A stretch of DNA of 64,000 nucleotides from Gracilaria gracilis (Eukaryota > Rhodophyta > Florideophyceae > Gracilariales > Gracilariaceae): NCBI GenBank assembly GCA_030374805.1, contig JARGSG010000217.1, forward strand, positions 62,001 to 126,000, given 5' to 3'. This document shows, one piece after another, positions 41,379 to 50,619 of the stretch (position 1 is the first letter of the stretch; the number at the start of each line of letters is the position of its first letter). The translations under genes were made by a program, and so were the position numbers. The notes beneath the pieces are model-generated. The model was not told the DNA's origin. It was given only the letters and a program-made list of their open reading frames with translations, and searched no databases.

Positions 41379-42929
41379 TCAAGAGTTTTTCGATATGAGG
41401 TCATAACGTTCAACTTGCATTAACTTTTGAACCCAATCGTCATCCCTGTCCATTTGCTCTTCGGAATTGTTTCGGAATTGTCGAGCATGCCGCCAAGAAT
41501 ACCCTATCAGTGAAATGGTGAGGGCAATTTTCACGGAAACTAAAGTCATCCAGAGGAGCAGAATCCCAGTCTTCGGCAAACGAAGAATAGAACCAACACT
41601 CATGCGGGTGACTAGAGCTGCAAGAGGAAGAGTGACGAATCCGGTCCTCTTAACCACTCCGCTACCTCCTATACTGCGCACAACTGACTGTGATTTAGAC
41701 TTAGATAGGTCCTCGCAGATAACTATGAAAAACTGTCGGTACACGTTCGGCGAAATCCGATTGAACTTCGTTACAAAGGCATGTTTGATCCAGTCCACAA
41801 CAACCTCGCAGGCAAGGATGACGATAAATGTCTTGAACAACTTCTCGTCCGCGTTGGTGACAATCAGCATTACCACCAAGAAAACGCATAATTGAAAACG
41901 CTCAACTGCGTCCGAGCAAGCAATCTGAAAGAGGTTTTGCACCTTAAAGCTCTTGAAGACGGCACCTTTGAGCTCTACGAAGTTATTGGATACTAACAGC
42001 GTTAGTAAAGCGTTATTTTGAGTGTTGATTGCTACGTTAAGCGTTACAACCCATGTTAGAAGAAGTGCAGCATGTATTAGAATGTAAACGAGAGCGAATA
42101 TGTAGTCAAAGGCCATTCTACTCAATAGGGCAATCCCTTGCAACGCACGGGCACGCATCGCACGAGAACTGACATCTTTGTGGTCCCTTGTGAGGAACTG
42201 AACCGCTGAAGAAGTTGTCCAACCAAGGCTGTCTAGTATGTCGATGCCAAATGAAGAACATAATCTGTCGAAAATCTCAATTACGTTGAACACAACGTAC
42301 AGCTTGATAACAGACTGTCCGCGTATATTATGGTATATCCAACTGATATCAAAGAGCCACAAGGCCAATGCAGTGATAAACAATAAGCTGAGCTGCAATA
42401 CGTCAACAGCCCAAGTGATGCAACATGTGCGATACCAAGACGCGCGGGACGCAGAACGAATAGAACTTCCTGAAAACGGATTGATCAAACGAAAGAATGA
42501 GAGGATTGCTCGCACAGGTAGAAGTGTGAACAACATGAGAAACTCGTCTAAACATATTAGTTGCCCAAGCGTCATAAGACGCTCTAAGCGAGCGGGAACT
42601 TGAACAAGATTATAAACTCCGCGACGCTTCGTTGCTACGCTCCATGCATCTTCCAGAGCGTCTGGAGTTGGGCCTTGATCAATTCCTAGCAGATGTCTGG
42701 TAAGGACAAAAACAGGGTTCGTAGCTGATACTGCACGACTCGAAGAAGGTGAGGGGGAAGCTATTGAAAGAGAGCTTTGAAGACCTGATTCTGTGGTGTG
42801 ACTTCGAGGAATCTGACGACGGTGACCAGGCTCTGTGTTTGGTAACGCATACGGTTTTCGCTTCGATGGTTTCGGCGAACGCGGGGTTTGAAGAATTGTA
42901 TTAGACTCCTGACTGACAGCAGATGCCAT
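41379..42929 (-). CDS. TAPT1 family multi-pass membrane protein
   Basis: 516 residues from ATG 42929; the TTG upstream is not a start. TAPT1 (PF05346, yeast Emp65) is an endoplasmic reticulum or ciliary base membrane protein in other eukaryotes. The first 80 residues are a Ser/Pro-rich cytosolic tail. Family blocks follow in order: VPARLERLMTLGQLICLDEF, FTLLPVRAILSF, then DISWIYHNIRGQSVIKLYV and FNVIEIFDRLCSSFGIDILD, which is the diagnostic region. Several further helices lead to a region with FKTFIVILACEVVVDWIKHA. The molecular role is not well defined in the family. Confidence 0.9.
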   Translation of the reverse strand: MASAVSQESNTILQTPRSPKPSKRKPYALPNTEPGHRRQIPRSHTTESGLQSSLSIASPSPSSSRAVSATNPVFVLTRHLLGIDQGPTPDALEDAWSVATKRRGVYNLVQVPARLERLMTLGQLICLDEFLMLFTLLPVRAILSFFRLINPFSGSSIRSASRASWYRTCCITWAVDVLQLSLLFITALALWLFDISWIYHNIRGQSVIKLYVVFNVIEIFDRLCSSFGIDILDSLGWTTSSAVQFLTRDHKDVSSRAMRARALQGIALLSRMAFDYIFALVYILIHAALLLTWVVTLNVAINTQNNALLTLLVSNNFVELKGAVFKSFKVQNLFQIACSDAVERFQLCVFLVVMLIVTNADEKLFKTFIVILACEVVVDWIKHAFVTKFNRISPNVYRQFFIVICEDLSKSKSQSVVRSIGGSGVVKRTGFVTLPLAALVTRMSVGSILRLPKTGILLLWMTLVSVKIALTISLIGYSWRHARQFRNNSEEQMDRDDDWVQKLMQVERYDLISKNS

Positions 42930-43521
42930 GATATATAGGTGATAGTTCAAATTTGTGTCAATGGATGTGCTCCTTGGGTGCTACTTCTATATCCAGAATC
43001 TGGATTCCAGATTGTGTCTCCGATTCCTGAACTTCTTTTTGGTATCGATTCACGTAAGAATGAGAGCAGCGGATTGCACAATGAGATTCTGAGCCATTCG
43101 CGAAGCGGGACCTCGTGGTAAATTGCTCTTGTACTGGGAAAATAACACGGGGAGGTGCATTCGCATTTTATGCACTCCAGAACATTTGTTCGTGAAGAAG
43201 AATTCCTTGTGAAGTTAGTTGACCCCACCCCACGGTTATGCTCTTTGTCATTGGCCGATGATCCGCTCCAGAAGAGGTCTAAATTTGCCTGATTTTCAAA
43301 GACCTCCGTTCGGTTTCAAACAAAGCTGATCTGTGATGTGATCCGAACTTGCAGCATGGGCGCCGACCTGGTGGACCATGAAGCCTACGAACGGCAACCA
43401 AGTTAAAAGTTAACGTTACCTCCGAGAATCTCTACAGTTGTAAGTTCTTCCCCAAAGAGCTTTCGGGAGGAAAAGGTTCGTAGGCCTTTTGGGATAGGTC
43501 GGTTGTGGTGGAGTACTTACA
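42930..43521. promoter_or_regulatory. Divergent promoter TAPT1 / RHD3-like GTPase
   Basis: 592 bp with a 12-bp inverted repeat around CCAGAATCTGGATTCCAGATTG (42992-43013). No gene is seen. Confidence 0.45.
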
Positions 43522-45180
43522 ATGTCCGCCTGTCAACTAATTGATGCAGAGGGGCGCTTCATCAATGCTCTTCCTGGCTCAGAAGGAAACACGACTTTGC
43601 ACTACACGACGGTGGCGGTTGTCGGCTGTCAGTCTGGAGGAAAATCCACCCTTCTAAACAGAGCATTTGGTACAGGCTTTCCAGTGTTAAATGCTCCTAA
43701 AAGTGGAAGACGTCGTACAACATTGGGTGTGTGGACAGCTCTGCGAACCGAACCCCATGCGCTGGTGATTCTTGATGTGGAAGGGACAGATTCTCGAGAG
43801 AGGGGAGAAGGAGCAAAGGCTTTCGAGAGCAGAACTACTTTATTTGCACTTGCCCTTGCTGATGTGGTTGTTGTGAACATGTGGGCTCATGATGTCGGAC
43901 GTTATTCTGCCGCCAATTATGAGCTTTTTGAGACGGTCTTCGCCCATGCTGTCGCGCTTCGTCGTAACTCGACAGTAATGAAACAGCGGCCTGTACGCGT
44001 TCTCATTGTCGTTCGGGATCATGATGGAGAGTCTAACGTTGCTGATATACGACGTGTTCTCATGGGTGACCTCCACAACTTGTGGGACTCGCTCAAATTT
44101 GGATCCATTCAGTTCTCTTCGCTCTTTGACATGGATGTTGTCGCTTTGCCACATATGGTTTATGCCCCTGAAGAATTCGAAAACGGAGTTAAGAAGTTAG
44201 CAGAAAGCATATCAAAGGGGTGCAGACGAAGGGAAGCTGCCATGGTCCCTCTCGAAGGATTCGACGCTTTAGCAAAGACAGTTTGGTCTGCTATATGTCG
44301 AAGCACAGGGGGGGAGGGTGCCGATGCCCGCTTCACCCTCGACCTGCCAAAGCATGCCGCCTTAGCAGCTCACTTTAGAGTTGGGGAAATAGTGATGTCT
44401 ATATTTGATGGTTCTGTTGGCGTGAAATTGGAGGACCTTCGCGCCGAGATTGAATCTGAATGGCGTCGACCCGTTCGGGAGTACGGCGCCCGAGTTGAAG
44501 CTATAATCCATGAAGCTTTTCAGACGTTCGACCACGCTACAGCTTCCTACCAAGGTGGAGCTGCTGTAGAAGCTGTGAAAACGAGACGAACTGAAATGGG
44601 ACTTCAGCTGGTATCTCGTATTTCGGTTTTGCGAGATCGGTACCTCTCTGTATGTCGGGACTTCTGTATGAACGGGTTTGAAGATGAATTCAGACCCATG
44701 TTGGGAGGAACAAACGGGTTTGAACGAAATGCGAAGAGGCTCGCAAACACTTTTATAGCGAAGTATAGAGCTCTTGCGGACGGTGCACACCTACCTGCCA
44801 GTTTGAGAAGCTATGAAAGAATGCAAGAAAGCATACCCCATGAAGGTGAAGAGTCATCAGAGCTTCCGCCTGAATTGGATCCGTTAGGCATGGAATTTGA
44901 AGTTCTAGACACCGGAAGTGAGGACGAGTACTCATGTGAGAGGTTTAAGAGAGATGTTCTCCGAATGGTAGAAGAGCGGAAGCAACTCGGCGAACTTATG
45001 TTGCCTGGGAATGGAGCGCCGTTAGCCATCGGTCCGAAACAAGAGCCGTGGTGGAAGGGTCTGCTAATACGTGCCGCAATTCTGTTTATCAATTACTTGC
45101 AAGCAACGCAAGGGCAACGAGCCGCTCTGAAACTGCACAGGAAGCATGAGCGAGAATTTCCACCAGGACCAACGTTTTAA
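43522..45180 (+). CDS. RHD3/Sey1 (atlastin-type) ER-fusion GTPase, short form
   Basis: 552 residues from ATG 43522. RHD3/Sey1 GTPases fuse ER tubules. The N-terminus MSACQLIDAEGRF is the family pattern. G1 is GCQSGGKSTLLN (residues 35-46), then GRRRTTLGVW, G3 LDVEGTDSRERGEGAK and VVNMWAHDVGRY, all typical. G4 is RD in VIVVRDHDGE-like LIVVRDHDGES. RHD3 and Sey1 are usually about 770-800 residues with a long helical bundle and a two-helix membrane hairpin. Here the bundle is cut short and only one hydrophobic stretch (GLLIRAAILFINYL) precedes the end. It may be a reduced Sey1, or an intron may hide more; the frame shows no such gap. Confidence 0.85.
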   Translation: MSACQLIDAEGRFINALPGSEGNTTLHYTTVAVVGCQSGGKSTLLNRAFGTGFPVLNAPKSGRRRTTLGVWTALRTEPHALVILDVEGTDSRERGEGAKAFESRTTLFALALADVVVVNMWAHDVGRYSAANYELFETVFAHAVALRRNSTVMKQRPVRVLIVVRDHDGESNVADIRRVLMGDLHNLWDSLKFGSIQFSSLFDMDVVALPHMVYAPEEFENGVKKLAESISKGCRRREAAMVPLEGFDALAKTVWSAICRSTGGEGADARFTLDLPKHAALAAHFRVGEIVMSIFDGSVGVKLEDLRAEIESEWRRPVREYGARVEAIIHEAFQTFDHATASYQGGAAVEAVKTRRTEMGLQLVSRISVLRDRYLSVCRDFCMNGFEDEFRPMLGGTNGFERNAKRLANTFIAKYRALADGAHLPASLRSYERMQESIPHEGEESSELPPELDPLGMEFEVLDTGSEDEYSCERFKRDVLRMVEERKQLGELMLPGNGAPLAIGPKQEPWWKGLLIRAAILFINYLQATQGQRAALKLHRKHEREFPPGPTF

Positions 45181-45439
45181 TGTTCTAACTTCCATTACAC
45201 GCCGAACGACTAAAGTTAAACGCTTTTGTATTCTGTGGCACATGAGTTTTTATGAGGAGAATGATCAAGCCCTCGATCAGATGTGAAGTGGATTAAATCC
45301 GTTTCACATCTCAGGGAGTTTCCCTATAGCGCATGATAAGCGATCGTGTATCTTGTCTCTCATCGTATTAACTATTTGCCAAATTAACCTCAAATGGAGG
45401 CGGAGACCGTTTTCTATGACAGTTGCGTTCGTCGTGTTC

Positions 45440-46156
45440 TTATCCTCTGGGCCTTTTCGAGATAGCCCTGTGGTTGAGTTCTGAACGCGATGGTTTACTA
45501 TTAACAGTGACACCCTCATCCGTACCGTTCTGTAAGTTTTCCTCAGAGTATACGTTAGGAGTGGAATCAGTTTTGCTATTGGTTTCCCTCAATCTCTTCC
45601 GTCGTGTTGGCTTCTTGAGGGCCGAAGGTTTTGCCCCAAGTCCTAGTCGATTCGGTCTTGGTACTGGAGATTCGTATTTCTCTTCCAACGCCTGCTTACC
45701 GTTCCATCCCATGCTTCTCAGCATCATATCGCCGAATCCGTCAACTGGGCGTTGGGCATATGAATGAACATCTGCCTCATCAGGACAATTCGCCACTTCA
45801 TATCGAAAGAGAGCCTCGTCTTTCTGCTCTCGAGGGATAGCGGATGATATGTTCGCCTCTTTTCTTCGTTCGACTATGGTCGCAACCTGGGAAATCTTTG
45901 CGTCGGATTTGTTCCCACCCTGATGTTCTACGTGCCCTTCTTTGAGCTGTTCTGACTCTTCCGCTTTGGGTTTTTCATCCACATGTGCGGAGATTGTAGT
46001 AACCTTTTGGGCTCGAGGTGACTCGTCTGAATCCTCTGAATCATCTTCTTGTCCAAAAGCGGGTGCGACAGAACGCGGTTGAGCTGTCGAAGAGACCTGA
46101 AGACGACCACGTTTTCGACGCACTGCGGCACGGTTGAGGCTAAGTTTAAAGCTCAT
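45440..46156 (-). CDS. G-patch splicing factor of the Spp2/GPKOW/MOS2 type
   Basis: 238 residues from ATG 46156. The first 100 residues are charged and disordered. The conserved block is RPVDGFGDMMLRSMGWNGKQ at about residues 138-157, a G-patch-like motif, followed by SPVPRPNRLGLGAKPSALKK, which is typical of Spp2 and GPKOW. These proteins activate the DEAH helicase Prp2/DHX16 in the spliceosome. The C-terminal KOW domains of animal GPKOW are absent, so length fits the Spp2 end of the family. Nuclear by inference. Convergent with the RHD3-like gene, 259 bp apart. Confidence 0.8.
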   Translation of the reverse strand: MSFKLSLNRAAVRRKRGRLQVSSTAQPRSVAPAFGQEDDSEDSDESPRAQKVTTISAHVDEKPKAEESEQLKEGHVEHQGGNKSDAKISQVATIVERRKEANISSAIPREQKDEALFRYEVANCPDEADVHSYAQRPVDGFGDMMLRSMGWNGKQALEEKYESPVPRPNRLGLGAKPSALKKPTRRKRLRETNSKTDSTPNVYSEENLQNGTDEGVTVNSKPSRSELNHRAISKRPRG

Positions 46157-46528
46157 GACTGCCTCTTGCCGACTTCGGTTGCTCGTTTTTCATTTTGCAA
46201 AGGCGCTCATAAAAGGTGAAGCACGCTTCAAGAGAAGGTGCTCTCACTCTTATGTTCAACGGGAAGTCATTGCTGTTGGTCCATTGTTGTTGTACCTGTG
46301 CCTTTTTGAATTAAAATTGCGAACATATCCTATTCAATTGGCGAAGGCCCAGTGGGTCCTCGCCAATTGATCTGTGGACCGGTAACACGTAAAAAGCTCC
46401 GTACAAGGGTAGCGGCTGGCATGGATCAAGTTCGTTCAAAAGCTCGACCTCTGCATCAAGTCAAGGTCCTGCTAACTCGAAACAGAGAAATACCTTCTTT
46501 GTCGTTTTGAAGCATTCTTACTACCGCG
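46157..46528. promoter_or_regulatory. Divergent promoter Spp2-like / DHS
   Basis: 372 bp. Includes an inverted repeat CAATTGGCGAAG/CTCGCCAATTGA-like pair near 46335-46370, and CAAGGGTA at 46404-46411 about 120 bp before the DHS start. Confidence 0.5.
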
Positions 46529-47682
46529 ATGTCGCCAGCAAAACCAGAAAGCGCTCTCTCGTCTGACCTTCCTAAACTTGCCGCCGATGCCGTTCTACAG
46601 CAATCAGAACGACTTCCGCAGAATACACCTGTTGTGCGTGGTTACGATTTCTCCGGGGATGTGGTTGACTACGATGCACTTTTGGCATCCTACAAGCGCA
46701 GTGGATTTCAGGCCACAAACTTTGGAATTGCCGTTGACATCATCAATGATATGGTGCGTTCATTCTTGTCTATATTCGTTGTCAGTCCTTCTGCGGGAGC
46801 TTGCGTACTGATCTATTTGTTTTGCAGATTACTTGGAAACCTTCAACAGCCCAGATTGAATCAGGTGTATCTCCTAGTGCCAGATGTAATATCTTTCTTG
46901 GTTACACTTCTAATATGATATCTTCCGGTGTTAGAGAAACTATCAAGTATTTGGTTCAGAATCGCCATGTGCACGCTATTGTCACCTCGGCAGGTGGTGT
47001 TGAAGAGGATCTCATAAAGTGTCTTGGTCCCACAGGCGTTGGTTCCTTCCGTGTTGATGATGCACAACTGCGAAAACGCGGCATAAATCGTATCGGTAAC
47101 TTGATGGTTCCAAACGACAACTACTGCAAATTTGAAGATTGGATCATTCCACTGCTTGACGAGGCGCTCTTGATTCAGAAGGAAAGCGGATGTGTATGGT
47201 CACCAAGTACTTTGATCAAATTCTTCGGTGAACGCATCAATAACGAAGACTCAGTTTTGTATTGGGCTGCCAAGAATGACATTCCAGTTTTCTGCCCCGC
47301 CCTCACGGATGGATCAATAGGAGACATGCTCTTTTTTCATTCCTACAAGAACCCTGGCCTAGTTGTTGATATTGTGCAGGATGTTCGTCGCATCAATCGC
47401 ATCGCTATAGACGCTCCTGCCACTGGAATGATCATCGTTGGAGGCGGTATTGTGAAGCACCATATTGCAAATGCTAACCTGATGAGGAATGGGGCCGATT
47501 TCTCGGTGTACCTCAACACCGGTCAGGAATATGACGGGTCTGATGCTGGTGCATCACCAAATGAAGCTATTTCATGGGGGAAAATCAAGATCAACGGCAA
47601 GAAAGTCAAGATCCACGCGGAAGCTTCGTTGATTCTTCCTCTGCTAGTTGCCCAAACGTTTGCCAAATCAAAGCAGGAATAG
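46529..47682 (+). CDS. DHS: Deoxyhypusine synthase
   Basis: Exons are 46529-46753 and 46828-47682, phase 0, intron GTGCGT...TTTTGCAG; 359 residues. DHS moves the aminobutyl group of spermidine to a lysine of eIF5A, the first step of hypusine synthesis. Family blocks are [72 protein letters not shown] and the C-terminal [11 protein letters not shown] that carries the catalytic Lys region, followed by [15 protein letters not shown]. Length is near the human enzyme (369). Cytosolic by inference; no leader. Confidence 0.95.
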
Positions 47683-48040
47683 TCATGCACTCCCCACTGT
47701 TTCGCGAGAGTACTCTCCTGATTTGCTACATTCGTAGCAATCCATGGTTTTGTCTTCCTCAATTTTGTTTACTGCAAGCAATGTTTTCACTATCATCACA
47801 GAATCCCAGGGCTCTCACCTCCGAGTAGGGACACTCACTGCGCCGAATGCTGCTCGTGGGACTAAAAGAGATGCGGGCAATACGATTTGTATTGAAATCA
47901 GTTTATTCTCCAGATATCGGATAACGCAGAACTTATGGGTTACGGAAAGGATGTTGCATAGAGACAGCTCTATAACGGTTGACTTGTTCGTACGATATCT
48001 ACTTATCAGTTTACAACAGCGCTCATTCGCTTGTTAGAAC
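47683..48040. other. Convergent intergenic 358 bp, nothing recognised
   Basis: 3' flanks of DHS and mL49. No motif or gene stands out. Confidence 0.45.
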
Positions 48041-48439
48041 TTAGAAACCAAGACGCAGTAGCCATTCCTCAACTCTTGCACGATAGTTACCAACAACCTG
48101 AACGCTGCCTGGACGAATCGAAACAGGCCGATCGTCGCACACCCGTGACATTTCTTCCGCAAGTTCATTTGCATCGCCTCGAAAACGCCTGACAACTGTC
48201 AAACAGCGGGTTCTACCATTCTTGTAATCTGTATATACAGGGATCTGCTTTCCTTTTGGAGTGCGAAACACTCTGAATGGAAGGCTCTCAATACCGCCCA
48301 TTGGAGGAGACCATCCGGAGGGCTTCGTCGTTTCTTTTGCAATGTCACGCAAGGGAAACTTCAAAGTTGATGGAGGAGTCCATGGCGGGCGAGGGTGTAA
48401 ATGGGCAGCCGTGCTCAAGAACCGTGTGACAATTCGCAT
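48041..48439 (-). CDS. Mitochondrial large-subunit ribosomal protein mL49 (IMG2 type)
   Basis: 132 residues from ATG 48439 (MRIVTRFLSTAAHLHPRPPW, a mitochondrial leader). The family core is ESLPFRVFRTPKGKQIPVYT, followed by CLTVVRRFRGDANELAEEM and a closing VQVVGNYRARVEEWL strand-helix. mL49 is a structural protein near the central protuberance of the mitoribosome, also called IMG2 in yeast and MRPL49 in animals. The length fits the family. It starts 740 bp from the IDH start, divergent. Confidence 0.85.
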   Translation of the reverse strand: MRIVTRFLSTAAHLHPRPPWTPPSTLKFPLRDIAKETTKPSGWSPPMGGIESLPFRVFRTPKGKQIPVYTDYKNGRTRCLTVVRRFRGDANELAEEMSRVCDDRPVSIRPGSVQVVGNYRARVEEWLLRLGF

Positions 48440-49178
48440 CGTGAATGGAGTGACGCTGCTCGAGTCGGTAATAGATAGAAAGTGCGGAGCGCTTGTTCGC
48501 AGGGGTAGTTTGGTTTTCCGAGCCTAGAAGTGGTTCAGTTCAGGGAAACAGGTATCCAACTTGATTTTCTCACAAGCGTTCGGACGTCTTGGAATATATA
48601 CAGCGGTAATTGAATAAGGCGCCTTCGATTGTGAGTGAAGTGCAGCTATATAAAGGCAACGCTTCCTCGAAGTATTGATGCTCGGATGTTCTTATTCAGA
48701 TGCTGGATAATATCTTCTGTTCTGAGTGATCATGAAAGAACCCAAGATGATCCGTCATCCGGTTCTCACAGGACTTGGGTGATTTGAGAATTCGTGAACA
48801 TGCATGATGCATGGGGGAGCCCAAGGGCACGCGTGCACGAACTATAGAAGCTGGCGTACCAAGTTGCGTTTATGACACGTGTTCTCAATGCATTTGTGCA
48901 ACACAAGCTGTGCCAGCCTGGCAGGCACTGCCAGGCATAGTTTGTGTTGCACAAGTGCATTGAGAACACGTGTCAAAACGCAACTTGGGCCCATCTGATC
49001 TGCCCTGAACAAGGCAGCCCCGTCCACCGATGCAAACCGATCGGCGGAGACAACGCACGAGCATCGGCATGTTTCGCTTTCGTGTGCCCAATTGCTTGCC
49101 TTTCGCTCCTTCGCAGAACGAAAGAGAAGGCGCCAAACTCCGATCTGCTTGTCCACTGCGTAATTCTCATCTTCTGCA
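48440..49178. promoter_or_regulatory. Divergent mL49/IDH region with large hairpin
   Basis: 739 bp with no confident coding sequence. The hairpin at 48859-48988 is its main feature; overlapping frames there exist on both strands only because of the symmetry. Confidence 0.55.
48859..48988. repeat. 130-nt near-perfect inverted repeat (hairpin)
   Basis: Arm 1 is about 48859-48914 and arm 2 about 48934-48988, matching as inverted repeats over ~55 bp. There are three transitions and one short indel. The loop contains a further perfect TGGCAG-GCA-CTGCCA. All three transitions form G-U pairs if the plus strand is RNA. A folded-back MITE or a hairpin RNA gene are both possible; no target duplication is obvious. 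Confidence 0.9.
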
Positions 49179-50315
49179 ATGATTCGTGCCCTCCAACGGA
49201 GTTCATCAAGGCTGTCTGTCATCAGATCTGCTCTCTATCGCGATTCTCCACGACCCTCAGACAATCGCGCAACGTTTTGTACCTCCGCAGCGCCGCGCCA
49301 ATTCACAGTCACTCTCTTCCCCGGCGATGGGATCGGCCCAGAGATCTCAGAGTCTGTCAAGCGTGTTCTCAATGCAGCTGATGTTCCCATCAACTGGGAG
49401 ACCCATATCATAGACGTGCATGCTGCAAAACCAGGCGAAGACCTCATCAGCAAGGATGCGCTTGATTCCGTCCGTCGAAATGGTTTCGGGCTCAAGGGCC
49501 CCATGGCCACTCCTATCGGTAAGGGTCATAGAAGTCTTAATCTCACGCTTCGGAAAGAACTAGGGCTTTACGCGAACGTTCGGCCTTGTGTTTCAATGCC
49601 TGGCGTTGACACGCTTTACAAAGACGTGGATGTGGTCACCGTTCGAGAAAATACCGAAGGAGAGTACAGTGGATTGGAGCACACTGTGTATCCAGGTGTG
49701 GTAGAAAGTCTTAAAGTCATTACTCGTGATGCTTCCATGCGCGTCTGCGAGTATGCTTTTGACTACGCTATCAAAAACAACCGCAAGAGGGTTACTGCTG
49801 TACACAAGGCTTCTGTCATGAAACTTTCAGATGGGTTATTCCTTCAATGTGCGCATGAAGTGGCTGAAAAACACAAGGCCTCCGGAGTTGAGTTCCAGAC
49901 GTTACTCATCGATAACGCTGCGTCCCTCCTTGTATCTAACCCAGCTCTTTTGGACGTGATGGTGATGCCAAACCTCTATGGCGATATCATCTCTGACCTT
50001 TGCGCTGGTCTCATTGGGGGTCTTGGGCTCACGCCCTCCGGAAACATGGGAACTGAATGTATGCTGGCAGAGGCCGTTCATGGTACCGCACCAGATATTG
50101 CTGGCAAAAACATGGCGAACCCCACAGCATTGCTTATGAGCGCTTTAATGATGTTGCGCCATATGAATCTTCGCGTGGAAGCTGATCTGATTGAAAAAAG
50201 TGTCCACAGTGTCTTGAGAGAAGGATCCGTGCGGACCGGCGATATTGGTGGAACTTCTTCAACCACGGATTATACAGACGCGATCATTAGAAAGATGGAT
50301 GAAAGTAGGGCGTAG
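49179..50315 (+). CDS. NAD-dependent isocitrate dehydrogenase, catalytic-type subunit, mitochondrial
   Basis: 378 residues from ATG 49179, single exon. The first ~35 residues are Arg/Ser-rich ([19 protein letters not shown]), a mitochondrial leader. It oxidises isocitrate to 2-oxoglutarate with NAD in the TCA cycle. Motifs are [12 protein letters not shown], the substrate-binding [39 protein letters not shown] and [19 protein letters not shown] (metal Asp residues), then [19 protein letters not shown] for NAD. The YSGLEH and KASVMK forms are those of the catalytic (IDH3A-like) subunit rather than a regulatory one. The partner subunit is not in this window. Confidence 0.92.
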   Translation: MIRALQRSSSRLSVIRSALYRDSPRPSDNRATFCTSAAPRQFTVTLFPGDGIGPEISESVKRVLNAADVPINWETHIIDVHAAKPGEDLISKDALDSVRRNGFGLKGPMATPIGKGHRSLNLTLRKELGLYANVRPCVSMPGVDTLYKDVDVVTVRENTEGEYSGLEHTVYPGVVESLKVITRDASMRVCEYAFDYAIKNNRKRVTAVHKASVMKLSDGLFLQCAHEVAEKHKASGVEFQTLLIDNAASLLVSNPALLDVMVMPNLYGDIISDLCAGLIGGLGLTPSGNMGTECMLAEAVHGTAPDIAGKNMANPTALLMSALMMLRHMNLRVEADLIEKSVHSVLREGSVRTGDIGGTSSTTDYTDAIIRKMDESRA

Positions 50316-50619
50316 AATCTAACAAACCATTTTGTTCAGCTTGCCATCGATCAAGATATGAGTCAAGCTATAAGCGAATGCGCGTGCACTGTTTTAAACC
50401 ATGAAGATACAGTTCCTTCGCCAGTTTACTATACGCTCCAACCCCATTTTCGTGTGGATTCGTAACAAGAAAACAGCTACAGTGTATGTTATAGGACCAT
50501 AGGGATTACAGGAGCGGTCACTATCATTTCTACTGCCGACGTCAGGCTCTCAGTCGTGATAGAGAGGGGATCTAGAAGTCATTAACTATATATACTAAAG
50601 ATATCTCAACTTAATTCCT
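50316..50619. other. Convergent 304-bp spacer
   Basis: 3' flanks of IDH and the lyase-like gene. No feature recognised. Confidence 0.4.

Noticed and set aside
48842-49222. Open frames on both strands across the hairpin
   Set aside because: They mirror each other because of the inverted repeat and show no domain; non-coding is simpler.
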